A DNA stretch of 64,000 nt from Saccharothrix sp. NRRL B-16314 (GTDB taxonomy: Bacteria > Actinomycetota > Actinomycetes > Mycobacteriales > Pseudonocardiaceae). Each line of letters begins with the position of its first letter. Within the stretch, counting starts at the first letter, position 1. The stretch covers positions 1-64,000 of the forward strand of contig NZ_JNXC01000032.1 in NCBI RefSeq assembly GCF_000716595.1. Direction: 5' to 3'. Position numbers and translations under genes: made by a program. Positions 25,146-33,238 of this stretch are shown one piece after another. The notes beneath the pieces are model-generated. The model did not search any database. It was not told the origin of the DNA and saw nothing but the letters and a program-made list of their open reading frames with translations.

Positions 25146-26073
25146 CGCCGTAGGACAGGTTCGGCTTCAGGTCGGTGAACGCCAAGTGCACCTCACCGGA
25201 CCCGTTCGCGGTGACGCGCTCGCGGCTCGACTCGGGGTCGGCCAGTTCGATCGGCAGGGTGTCCTGGAGCCGCCAGATCGCACCGGGCACCCGGCCGGGG
25301 CCGAACCGGACGTGCAGGCGGAACGACGCGCACGGGAAGCGCGGGGTGCACACGTAGTAGGGCGCGATGCCGCGTTCGGGTGAGAGCCGGATGCGGAACG
25401 AGTACTCGTGCTCCTCGTTGCGCCGCAACGGTTCCGGTAGGCGCAGCGCGAACCCGATCCGGTTGGTGGACCTGCGGGCACGGTCGGTCAGCACCCCGCC
25501 GTACAGGACGTCCAGGCCGATGTCGTCCAGCGGGCCCCGGCCGGGGTCCGGCGGCTCCAGCGTCACGGACAGCTCGACCTCGGCCAGCCCGTCGTGCTGG
25601 GCGACGATCCGCCGGGTCTCGATCACTTCCGGCACCGGCAGGTCGAGCACCACGACGGCGCTCAGCTCGGCGGTGCGCCAGGGCAGGTCGGGGGCGGGGC
25701 GGCGGGCGTCCGGGTCGAGCGCGCGTTGGGCGATCCTCAGCAGGGCGTCGTCGATGCGGCGACGGGCGGTGCGGTCGTCGCGCTCGATCAGGAGCGCCAC
25801 CGAGCGGACCCGTTCCTGGTAGAGCCGGGCGTCGCCGTCGAGCCCGAACGCCTGGCACGCCGCCGTCCGCAGGTCTTCGGGCAGGCCCTTGGCGTGGGTC
25901 GTGAGCCAGTCCCTGAGCTGCCGGCGGACCCGCGCGGGACCGTCGTCGTCGCCGAGGCCGACGAGCCGGCGCAGCGGCGGCGCGACCCGCGTGTCGACGT
26001 CGGCGCTCTCGATCCCCCGCCCCTTGCGCAGCGATTTCAGCTCGGCCACGAGTTCGGCGACGCTGAGCTCCAC
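25120..26073 (-). CDS. Unknown protein, helical N-terminus and beta-rich C-terminus
   Basis: Protein of 317 residues with no recognised family. Residues 1-140 are helical and arginine-rich (VAELVAELKSLRKGRG, RVAPPLRRLVGLG, QERVRSVALLIERDDRTARRRI). Residues 150-317 look like two beta-sandwich parts (ELSVTLEPPDPG, FALRLPEPLRRNEEHEYSFRIRLSPERG, SFRLHVRFGPGRVPGAIWRL). The GTG at 26073 lies seven bases after GGGGAGG, a clear ribosome binding site. The helical start resembles N-termini that precede regulatory proteins in actinomycetes, but that is impression only. It is convergent with, and overlaps, the TIR gene, and it is divergent from the 18-codon ORF, so it may share regulation with the regulator downstream. 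Confidence 0.75.
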   Translation of the reverse strand: MELSVAELVAELKSLRKGRGIESADVDTRVAPPLRRLVGLGDDDGPARVRRQLRDWLTTHAKGLPEDLRTAACQAFGLDGDARLYQERVRSVALLIERDDRTARRRIDDALLRIAQRALDPDARRPAPDLPWRTAELSAVVVLDLPVPEVIETRRIVAQHDGLAEVELSVTLEPPDPGRGPLDDIGLDVLYGGVLTDRARRSTNRIGFALRLPEPLRRNEEHEYSFRIRLSPERGIAPYYVCTPRFPCASFRLHVRFGPGRVPGAIWRLQDTLPIELADPESSRERVTANGSGEVHLAFTDLKPNLSYGVTWGDAAG

Positions 26074-26274
26074 CCCCGCACCTCCCCTGGGTACCGATGC
26101 GCCCCAGCGTGCCACGTCCCGGTGCGGTGCAGGCGGGTGCCGACACCGGCGTTTCCCGGGTTTCCGATTGTTTCCCCCGGCCGGAAACCACTGTCCGGCG
26201 CGGAGTGGGATCGGCATCCTTCCTGGTGTCGGACATTTCCGGTGCCGGCACCGATAAGAGGAGGTGAGCCGGCA

Positions 26275-26331
26275 ATGCACACACACTCCAACGCGATCCT
26301 CATGCTGATCTGCGGTTTCCCGTTCGGCTGA
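26275..26331 (+). CDS. 18-residue peptide ORF with near-ideal ribosome binding site
   Basis: A tiny ORF, MHTHSNAILMLICGFPFG, starting at 26275. AGGAGGT lies nine bases upstream, the best Shine-Dalgarno sequence in the window, so translation is very likely. The peptide has a polar His-rich head, a hydrophobic middle and a Cys-Gly-Phe-Pro-Phe-Gly tail. It has no classical secretion signal. A stable hairpin follows at 26339-26359 and then the XRE/NB-ARC/TPR regulator gene, which begins 42 bp after the stop. It could be a communication peptide sensed by the TPR domain, a leader peptide, or a small modified-peptide precursor. No homologue is recalled. Confidence 0.6.
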   Translation: MHTHSNAILMLICGFPFG

Positions 26332-26338
26332 GCGGGCA

Positions 26339-26359
26339 CCCGGCGGTGCTCCCGCCGGG
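26339..26359 (+). other. Hairpin between peptide ORF and regulator gene
   Basis: Perfect eight-base-pair stem (CCCGGCGG/CCGCCGGG) with loop TGCTC. It starts eight bases after the peptide stop codon and ends 13 bases before the regulator GTG. It could be an attenuator or could hide the regulator ribosome binding site unless the peptide ORF is being translated. Confidence 0.5.
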
Positions 26360-26372
26360 CCATAATGCGGCG

Positions 26373-28574
26373 GTGACCGATCGGGCGACGGAGTTCGGCA
26401 GGGAACTGCGGCGGCGACGTGAGGCGGCGGGGTTGTCGCTGACGGCGTTCACGGCGCGGGTCCACTACAGCAAGAGCCACCTGAGCAAGGTGGAGAACGG
26501 CCATGCCACGGCGAACCGGGAATTCGCGGTGGCGTGCGATTCCGTGCTCCACGCGGGCGGTGCGCTGGCAGCCCTGGTCGCGGTGCCGGAACCGGTCGGG
26601 TTCTCCGGGCTGCCGGCGGTGACGTCGCACTTCACCGGGCGGGACGAGGAGCTGCGCCGGATCAACGCGGCGCTGGTCGGCGGTTCGGCGTCGGTGTGCG
26701 TGCTCGACGGCATGGCGGGCGTGGGCAAGACGGCGCTCGCGCTGCGGGCGGCGTGGACCGCCGAAACCCACTTCCCGGACGGCTGCCTGTTCCTGGACCT
26801 GCGCGGCTTCACCCCCGGCGACACCGGCCCGACCGGTGACGACGTGCTCGACCGCCTGCTGCGCATGCTCGGCGTCCCGGCCGAGGACGCGCCGCGCGAC
26901 GAGGACGGCCGGGCCAACTTCTACCGCGACCGACTGCGGGGCAAGCGGATGCTGTTGGTGTTCGACAACGTCCGCAGCGCCCGGCAGGTCCTGCCCCTGC
27001 TACCGGCCGAACCGAGGTGCCGAGTGCTGATCACCAGCAGGAACCGCCTGAACGCGCTGGACGACGCGGTGCACGTGTCGGTGGGCATGCTGTCCACCGC
27101 GCAGGCCGTCGAACTGTTCCGCGCGGTGGCGGGGGAACGGGTTCCGCCCGCCGACGACGGGGTGGTGGAGCGCATCGTCGAGCACTGCGGGCGGCTGCCG
27201 CTGGCCGTGCGGATCGCCGCCGCCCGGTTCCGCGGCAGCCCGATGTGGACGTTGCCGGACTTCGTCGCGCGGCTGGCGGACGAGACGGTGCGGCTGGGCA
27301 CGCTGGACGACGGCGAGCGCAGCGTCACGGCCGCGTTCACCCTGTCGTACCGGGGCCTGGCGGCGGACCAGCGGCGGATGTTCGGCCTGCTCGCCCTGCA
27401 CCCCGGGCGTGAGGTGGGCGTGCGCAGTGCCGCCGCGCTGGCGGGGGTCGGTCTCGCGGAGGCCGAGCGGCTGCTGGCCCGGTTGTACGACGCGTACCTG
27501 GTCACGCAGCGGCCCGGCGGTTACACGGGGTTCCACGACCTGATGCGGGCGTTCGCGCTGGAGCACGCGCTGCCCGCGATCCCCGCCGACGACCGGGACG
27601 CCGCCGTGCGCCGGTTGTCCGACCTGGCGCTGGCCACCACCGCGGCGAGCGACGAGTTGCTGGTGCCGCAGCGCTACCGGCCCGCGCTGGAGCTGGACGA
27701 TCCGCCGCCGGTGGTCGAGGGGTTCACCGACGCGGAGTCGGCGCTGGCGTGGCTGGACGCGGAGTGGCCGAACCTGGTGGCGTTGTGCGGCATGGCGTCG
27801 GCGAAGGGCTGGCACCGGAAGTGCTGGCAGTTGGCGTTCCTGCTGCGGGACTTCTTCTTCCGCGCGAAGCTGTGGGACGCGTGGATCCACACCCACCGGC
27901 TCGCGGCGGCGGCGGCGCGGGCGGCGGGTGACGTGAACGCGCTGGCGATGACGTTGAACAACCTCGGCATGGCGCACGTGGACCGGGGTGATCTGGAGGC
28001 CGCGTCGGAGCACTACGAGGAGGCGCTGGCGCTGTTCCGGTCTTCGGCGGACGAGCACGGGACGACCAGTGCCCTGTCGAACCTGGCGTGGGTGAACCTG
28101 TACCTGGGCGAGCACCGGAAAGCGTTGCGGGACATGGGTACCGCGCTGGAGTCGTACCGCCGCTCGGGTTCCCGCCGCAACGCCGCGATCACGTTGCGCG
28201 GGATGGCGTTGACGGAGACGGAGCTGGGCGCGTTCGAGGACGCGGTGCGCCACGGCGTCGAGGCGCACGACGAGTTCGTCGCCCTCGGGCTGGACCTGGA
28301 CCTGGCGATGGCCCTGAACTGCCTGGCCTGGACCCACTTCCGCGCCGGGCGGCCCGACGAAGCCGTGGCCTGGTACGACCGAGCCGCCGAGCAGGCCGCC
28401 CGGTGCGGCAGCGTCCACGAGGTCGCGCGGGCCGAGACGGGCCTGGCCAACGCAGCCGCGACGACCGGCGACCAGGACACCGCCCACCGCCTCTGGACGT
28501 CCGCCGCCGGCACGCCCCTCGACCCGGTCATGGTGGGTGAGGAGCGGGTCAGGCGGGCACTGATCGCGGGCTGA
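26373..28574 (+). CDS. XRE - NB-ARC - TPR regulator
   Basis: STAND-type signalling regulator of 733 residues. Residues about 5-60 are an XRE helix-turn-helix (FGRELRRRREAAGLSL, YSKSHLSKVENGHA). About 85-330 is an NB-ARC ATPase (FTGRDEELRRI; P-loop GMAGVGKTALAL with K119; Walker B RMLLVFDNVRSA; ITSRNRL; GLPLAV-like CGRLPLAVRIAA). A winged-helix-like segment and TPR repeats (about 500-730: LNNLGMAHVDRGDLEAASEHYEEAL and similar) complete it. Such proteins are nucleotide switches opened by a ligand on the TPR part. The start is uncertain: GTG 26373 is preferred because an upstream GTG at 26346 lies inside the hairpin. Its neighbours (peptide ORF, CHAT/TIR operon) suggest local control. Confidence 0.9.
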   Translation: MTDRATEFGRELRRRREAAGLSLTAFTARVHYSKSHLSKVENGHATANREFAVACDSVLHAGGALAALVAVPEPVGFSGLPAVTSHFTGRDEELRRINAALVGGSASVCVLDGMAGVGKTALALRAAWTAETHFPDGCLFLDLRGFTPGDTGPTGDDVLDRLLRMLGVPAEDAPRDEDGRANFYRDRLRGKRMLLVFDNVRSARQVLPLLPAEPRCRVLITSRNRLNALDDAVHVSVGMLSTAQAVELFRAVAGERVPPADDGVVERIVEHCGRLPLAVRIAAARFRGSPMWTLPDFVARLADETVRLGTLDDGERSVTAAFTLSYRGLAADQRRMFGLLALHPGREVGVRSAAALAGVGLAEAERLLARLYDAYLVTQRPGGYTGFHDLMRAFALEHALPAIPADDRDAAVRRLSDLALATTAASDELLVPQRYRPALELDDPPPVVEGFTDAESALAWLDAEWPNLVALCGMASAKGWHRKCWQLAFLLRDFFFRAKLWDAWIHTHRLAAAAARAAGDVNALAMTLNNLGMAHVDRGDLEAASEHYEEALALFRSSADEHGTTSALSNLAWVNLYLGEHRKALRDMGTALESYRRSGSRRNAAITLRGMALTETELGAFEDAVRHGVEAHDEFVALGLDLDLAMALNCLAWTHFRAGRPDEAVAWYDRAAEQAARCGSVHEVARAETGLANAAATTGDQDTAHRLWTSAAGTPLDPVMVGEERVRRALIAG

Positions 28575-28576
28575 CC

Positions 28577-28955
28577 CGGCCTACTCCGCACCGAGGGCAA
28601 CGAGCGCCTCCCGGCACCGCCGCAACCGCCCCTCGTCAGCACGAACCTGGTCGCTGCACGCGGGCAGACCCCGACCTACTCCCCGCCGAGAGCGACGAGC
28701 GCGCCCCGGCACAACCGCAACAACTCCTCGTCGGCACGAACCTGGTCGCTGCACGCGGGCCGACCCCGGCCTAGTCCACGCCGAGAGCAACGAACGCGTC
28801 CCGGCACCGCCGCAACCGCCCCTCCTCAGCACGAACCTCGTCGCTGCACGCTGGCCGGCACCTACCTACTCCACGCCGAGAGCGACAAGCGCACCCCGGC
28901 ACAACCGCAACAACTCCTCGTCGGCACGAACCTGGTCGCTGCTCCACCCGTCGTC
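28577..28955. repeat. 95-bp tandem repeat derived from the 3' end of the HEAT gene
   Basis: Four copies with a strict 95-bp period. The anchor CGAACCTGGTCGCTG (one copy CGAACCTCG) begins at 28642, 28737, 28832 and 28927, and stop triplets on the minus strand fall at 28581, 28676, 28771 and 28866. The rightmost copy is the actual C-terminal end of the HEAT-repeat protein. Each extra copy still encodes a near-identical tail (SDQVRADE, then LRxCRxALVALG and a stop) on the minus strand. Copies differ by scattered substitutions. There are no unique spacers, so this is not a CRISPR array. It fills the gap between the regulator and the HEAT gene. Confidence 0.92.
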
Positions 28956-30896
28956 CTTCGCCGTGTGCCGCCGGGGTCGCGCCAGTTCTTCCCGCAGCAG
29001 CGGCGCGGCCGGCGCGGCGGCGGGCCCCATGTCGGCCATGCAGCGGACGGCCGCGCGCCGGGTGTGGGCGTTCACCGTCCACACGGCGGTCAGGAGCGGG
29101 AGCACGGTGTCGGCGTCGCCCGTCAGCCGCCACAACGCCTCCGCGACGTGCAGCCTCGTCCAGCCGTAGTCGTCGGGCTTGGTGAGCAGCGCCCGCAGTG
29201 CGGGCAGGTGCGGTTCGGCGGCCTCCCCCAGTTCCCCGAGCGCCGCCACCGCGTGGACGTTGTCGAGGTGACGCGCCAAGGTCGACCGCACGCGGTCGGC
29301 GTCCCCGTCCACGCGCCACAACGCGGTGGCGGCGGCGACCGCCACCGACGTGTTCGGGTCGTCCAGGAGGCCGCGCAGCGCCGGTACCGCTTCGGCGGCG
29401 CGCGGCCCGAGTGCGCCGAGCGACTCCAGGGCGGAGGTCTCCGGGAGGAACTCCACGATGTCCGGCACGGCTTCCGCCGCACCCAGCGGCCCGAGCGCCC
29501 GGACCAGGCCGCTGCGGCGGGAGTCGAACCCCTCGGTGACCGGCAGGTCCCGCAGCCGCGCCCGGATCAGGGGCACGAAGTCGGCCGCCGGCGGGCCGAG
29601 CGCGCAGACGACGTGCCCGATGTCCGACGGCGGTTCCGGGCGTTCGAGCGCCCACCGGACCGGCTCCACCGCCCTCGGGTCACGCAGGGCCGCCAAGGCG
29701 TGCAAGGTCGGCCCTGTGCCGGGCAGGCCCTGCGGCCACAGCGTCAACCACGCCGGCGGACCGGTCTCGTCGCTGTGCGGCGCCTCCCGCGGTGCGGCTG
29801 CGACGCTGGCGGCGAGCGCGTCGGCGGCCGGCGCGGCCACCTCGCCGAGGTGCTGCAACGCGGACGCGGCGGCCCCGGGCACGCGCGGTTCCGGGGCGTG
29901 GAGCTGTGCCCCGATCAGCCGGACCAGCCGCTCGTGGTCGCCGCGCCGGCCCTGGATCAGCGCGCTCGCGGCGTGGACGGCGTCGATCCGCTGCTCCCAG
30001 TCGGCGGACTCCAACAGCGGGACGAGCAGCGCGGTCCGGTCCTCGACCCGGTCGCCGAGCGCCCGGCTCAGCCCGGCCACCAGGAGGAACGCGTCAGGAG
30101 CGCGCCGGCCGACCGCGCTCTGCTCGGTCTGTTCCCGCAGCGCTCCCAGCAGCGTGGGGGTGGAGAACCCGGCCGGCTCCACGGTCGGCGTGCCGGCGGC
30201 GTAGACCTCGGCGATCAGCCCTGACGCGACGGCGACCACGTCGTCCGGCAGGGCGTCCGGGGCGAAGCCCGCCAGCTCGGTGAGCGCGGTGATCCGCAGC
30301 GCCGGGTCGGTGTGGTCGTCCGCCACCTCCGCCAGCCTGACCGGGAGCGACGGCAGTTCCGCGCCGGCACGCGCGCCGAACGTCCCGAGCGCCGTCACGA
30401 TGGCGCTGCGCGCTCCGGCGTCGGTCTCGATCCGCAGCCTGTCGACCAGGGCGCCGACGACCTCGGCGGTCTCGGCGCGGCACACCGTCAGCGCCTCGCA
30501 CGCGGCCTGCCGCACGTCCGGGTCCGGGTCGTCCAGCGCGGCCAGGAACAGCGGGAACGCCTCGGCCACCGCGTCGGTCGCCTGCCGCTCCGGGGTTCCC
30601 GGCTCGAAGTCCCCTTCGGGGTCGCCGATGCTCGCCAGCAGCTCCAGCACGTCGGACCGCCCCGGCAGCCCGCCCTGGCCGGCGATCCGGATCAGGAACG
30701 GGATCGCGGCCAGCGTGCTGTCGTAGATGGACTCCTGGTGGTGCACGGCGGCGTACATGCCGTCCAGCGCCGTCTCCCGGACCTCCGGGTCGTCGGACAC
30801 CAGACCGCGCAGCAGGTCCGGCACCTCGTGCGCCGGCCCGTAGGCGTGCTCCAGCGCGCTCCAGTCGATGTCATCCAAGCCGGTGAGGAGATCCAC
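28866..30896 (-). CDS. HEAT-repeat protein
   Basis: Cytoplasmic helical-repeat scaffold of 676 residues. Repeated two-helix units with the signature P-D/E-V-R-x-x-A-x-x-A-L run through almost the whole length (DDPEVRETALDGMYAAV, DDPDPDVRQAACEALTV, DPRAVEPVRWALERP, AAVRCMADMGPAAAPAAPLL). Such proteins bind partners; no catalytic residues are visible. GTG 30896 is the start; its first 26 bp overlap the end of the GH95 gene on the same strand, so the two are translationally coupled. The C-terminal 24 residues (SDQVRADEELLRLC...) are the unit duplicated downstream as 95-bp tandem copies, so the present stop position is probably a product of that repeat. Confidence 0.88.
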   Translation of the reverse strand: MDLLTGLDDIDWSALEHAYGPAHEVPDLLRGLVSDDPEVRETALDGMYAAVHHQESIYDSTLAAIPFLIRIAGQGGLPGRSDVLELLASIGDPEGDFEPGTPERQATDAVAEAFPLFLAALDDPDPDVRQAACEALTVCRAETAEVVGALVDRLRIETDAGARSAIVTALGTFGARAGAELPSLPVRLAEVADDHTDPALRITALTELAGFAPDALPDDVVAVASGLIAEVYAAGTPTVEPAGFSTPTLLGALREQTEQSAVGRRAPDAFLLVAGLSRALGDRVEDRTALLVPLLESADWEQRIDAVHAASALIQGRRGDHERLVRLIGAQLHAPEPRVPGAAASALQHLGEVAAPAADALAASVAAAPREAPHSDETGPPAWLTLWPQGLPGTGPTLHALAALRDPRAVEPVRWALERPEPPSDIGHVVCALGPPAADFVPLIRARLRDLPVTEGFDSRRSGLVRALGPLGAAEAVPDIVEFLPETSALESLGALGPRAAEAVPALRGLLDDPNTSVAVAAATALWRVDGDADRVRSTLARHLDNVHAVAALGELGEAAEPHLPALRALLTKPDDYGWTRLHVAEALWRLTGDADTVLPLLTAVWTVNAHTRRAAVRCMADMGPAAAPAAPLLREELARPRRHTAKDDGWSSDQVRADEELLRLCRGALVALGVE

Positions 30897-33234
30897 CGGA
30901 CGAGGTTACCGACGCCGCGTAGCGGTGCCGGGCCTGCCCGGTGAACGTGGCCGCGTCGCCGTCCACCCGCGCCGGAACCTCCTGCCCCGTCAAGGCGTCG
31001 ACCACCCGGAAGGTCTCCCGGAACAGCGTGCTGCGGACCGTGACCGGACCGTCCTGGCCGGTCGTCAGGGTGATCTCCGTTGCCGCGCCGTCGGACCAGC
31101 GGACGTCGACCGTGATGTCACCACGGGCGCGCAGCCCGGTGTACGAGCCGGTCGGCCACTCGCCGGGCAGCGCGGGCAGGACGTGGACGACGCCGTCCTG
31201 GCTCTGCAGCAGCATTTCCGCCACACCGGCGGTCGCGCCGAAGTTCCCGTCGATCTGGAACGGCGGGTGGGTGTCCCAGAGGTTCGCGGTGGTGCTGGTG
31301 AGGAGTTGTTCCGCCAGCATGCGGTGCGCGTGGTCGCCGTCGAGCAGCCGGGCCCAGAAGTTGATCTTCCACGCCTTGCTCCACCCGGTGCCGCCGTCAC
31401 CGCGCGCGGTCAGCGAGACCTTGGCGGCCTCGGCCAGTTCCGGTGTCGTCCGGGCGCCGATCCCGTTGCCGGGGAACAGGGCGAACAGGTGTGACACGTG
31501 CCGGTGCTCGTCCGCCGGGTCGTCCCAGTCCTCCTTCCACTCCCGCAACTGGCCCCACGACCCGATCCGGGTGCCCGGGTCGAGCCGCTGGAGCGCGTCG
31601 CGCACCTCGGCGCCGAAGTCGTCGCCCAGGACATCGGCGGACGCGACGACGTCGGCGAACAGCTGCCCGACGATCTGCTGCGACATCGCCGCGCCGGCCG
31701 AGAAGTCGCCGTGCTCCGGCGAGAAGCTCGGCGTGACGACGAGCGTGCCGTCACGCGGGTCGACCTTCAGCTCGTCCAGCCAGAACTGCGCCAGCTCCTT
31801 CATCACCGGGTACGCCCGCTCCCGCAGGAACCGGAGGTCCCGCGTGAACAGGTAGTGCTCGTAGAAGTGCCGCGCGAGCCACGCGCCGGCTTCCGGGAAC
31901 CAGAACGCGGTCGCCCAGTCGTGCACACCGCTGAAGCCGAACGGGTTGATCTCGTTGTTGACGACCCAACCCCGGGCGGCGTGCAGCAGGCGAGCCGTGA
32001 CCGCGCCGGGTTCGCGCAGCCCGTCCACGTAGGAGAACAGCGGCGCGGTGGTCTCGGACAGGTTCGTCGTCTCGGCCGGCCAGTAGTTCATCTGGACGTT
32101 GATGTTGGTGTGGTAGTCCGCGCTCCACGGCGGCGACACGGAGTCGTTCCACACGCCTTGCAGGTTCGCGGGCAGCGAGCCGGGCCGCGAGGAGGAGATC
32201 AGCAGGTAGCGGCCGTACTGGAAGTACAGGGCTTCCAGCGCGCGGCGGTGCGGCGCGGGGGCGGTCGCGTAGCCGCGCAGGAGTTCGTCGGTCGGCACGT
32301 CCACCGGCTGCTGCCCGAGGTCCAGGCGCACGCGGTCGAACAGCTCGCGGTAGTCGCGCCGGTGGGCGTCGAGCAGTTCGGCCCACGACTTCGCGGACGC
32401 CGCGTCGACGGCCGCCGTCACCCGCCGATGGGGGTCGGCGCCCCGGTAGGTCGGGTAGTCCTCGGCGTAGTCGGTGCCCGCCGCGAGGACCAGCACCACG
32501 CTGTCGGCGTCCGCGACGGTGACCGAGCCGTCGGCGTCGTCGGTCCGGACGCCGCCGTCGGTGAGCACCTGGAACTGGGCCTCGAACCGCAGCCCGTTGT
32601 CGTGCAGGGCACCCGTGAACGTCGAACGGCCGTCGACGGCCGTGGTCCGCCGGGTGCGGTTGTCGGGGGCGGTGATGGACGCGGTGAAGCCGACGCGGCC
32701 GGGCCGGTCGGCGGACAGCCGGGCGACGATCACGCCGTCTGCGGCGCTGGCGAAGTACTCCCTCGTGTGCCGCACGCCGTCCGCCACGTACGACACCGAG
32801 GCGACCGCGCAGGACAGGTCGAGGTCACGGCGGTAGTCGGTGACCTCGGCGGGCGGGTCCGTCAGCCTCAGGCCGAGTTCGCCGAACGGCTGGTACGCCC
32901 CGAACCCGCGCCGCTCCTGGCCCAGCGCCGCCGCGACGGTGTCCGGATCGGCCTTGTGGTCGCGTTCGATCAAGGCCCGCACACCGCTCAGGGCGTCCGG
33001 TCGCGGGCTGGTCCAGTTGCCGAAGTCGTAGCCCCCGGCCGAGCCGGGACCGCCGGTCCACAACGTCTTCTCGTTGAGCTGGACCCGTTCCGCGGCCACG
33101 GTGCCGAACACGCCGCCGCCCAGCGCGCCGTTGCCGATGGGCAGCGTCTCGGCCTCCCAGTCGGCGGCCGGCCGGTCGTACCACAAGGTCAGCAAGATCC
33201 CACCGCCCGATTCGTGTGGCGGTGACGGTATCAA
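30871..33234 (-). CDS. GH95 family glycosidase (alpha-L-fucosidase type)
   Basis: Glycoside hydrolase family 95 protein of about 787 residues, typical for the family, which contains inverting alpha-1,2-L-fucosidases and some alpha-galactosidases. The N-terminal beta domain begins WYDRPAADWEAETLPIGNGALGGGVFG, followed by the LQLNEKTLWTGGP-like segment. The catalytic (alpha/alpha)6 barrel has SRPGSLPANLQGVWND, NINVQMNYWPAETTNL, PSFSPEHGDF (general acid region) and HPPFQIDGNFGATAGVAEML. No signal peptide is present, so it may act inside the cell on imported oligosaccharides, or the true start may differ. The TTG at 33234 and a TTG about 12 codons later are the options. It overlaps the downstream HEAT gene by 26 bp. 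Confidence 0.92.
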   Translation of the reverse strand: MIPSPPHESGGGILLTLWYDRPAADWEAETLPIGNGALGGGVFGTVAAERVQLNEKTLWTGGPGSAGGYDFGNWTSPRPDALSGVRALIERDHKADPDTVAAALGQERRGFGAYQPFGELGLRLTDPPAEVTDYRRDLDLSCAVASVSYVADGVRHTREYFASAADGVIVARLSADRPGRVGFTASITAPDNRTRRTTAVDGRSTFTGALHDNGLRFEAQFQVLTDGGVRTDDADGSVTVADADSVVLVLAAGTDYAEDYPTYRGADPHRRVTAAVDAASAKSWAELLDAHRRDYRELFDRVRLDLGQQPVDVPTDELLRGYATAPAPHRRALEALYFQYGRYLLISSSRPGSLPANLQGVWNDSVSPPWSADYHTNINVQMNYWPAETTNLSETTAPLFSYVDGLREPGAVTARLLHAARGWVVNNEINPFGFSGVHDWATAFWFPEAGAWLARHFYEHYLFTRDLRFLRERAYPVMKELAQFWLDELKVDPRDGTLVVTPSFSPEHGDFSAGAAMSQQIVGQLFADVVASADVLGDDFGAEVRDALQRLDPGTRIGSWGQLREWKEDWDDPADEHRHVSHLFALFPGNGIGARTTPELAEAAKVSLTARGDGGTGWSKAWKINFWARLLDGDHAHRMLAEQLLTSTTANLWDTHPPFQIDGNFGATAGVAEMLLQSQDGVVHVLPALPGEWPTGSYTGLRARGDITVDVRWSDGAATEITLTTGQDGPVTVRSTLFRETFRVVDALTGQEVPARVDGDAATFTGQARHRYAASVTSSGGSPHRLG

Positions 33235-33238
33235 GCGG

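Noticed and set aside
18462..28574. CBASS, Thoeris or prophage interpretation of the CHAT/TIR region
   Set aside because: No cyclase, no SIR2/ThsA-type receptor and no phage structural or integrase gene was found; only the CHAT and TIR domains themselves support a defence reading.
28577..28955. CRISPR array
   Set aside because: Units are contiguous 95-bp copies without unique spacers and derive from coding sequence; the shorter repeats at 12951, 15731 and 51221 also lack spacers, and no cas gene is present.
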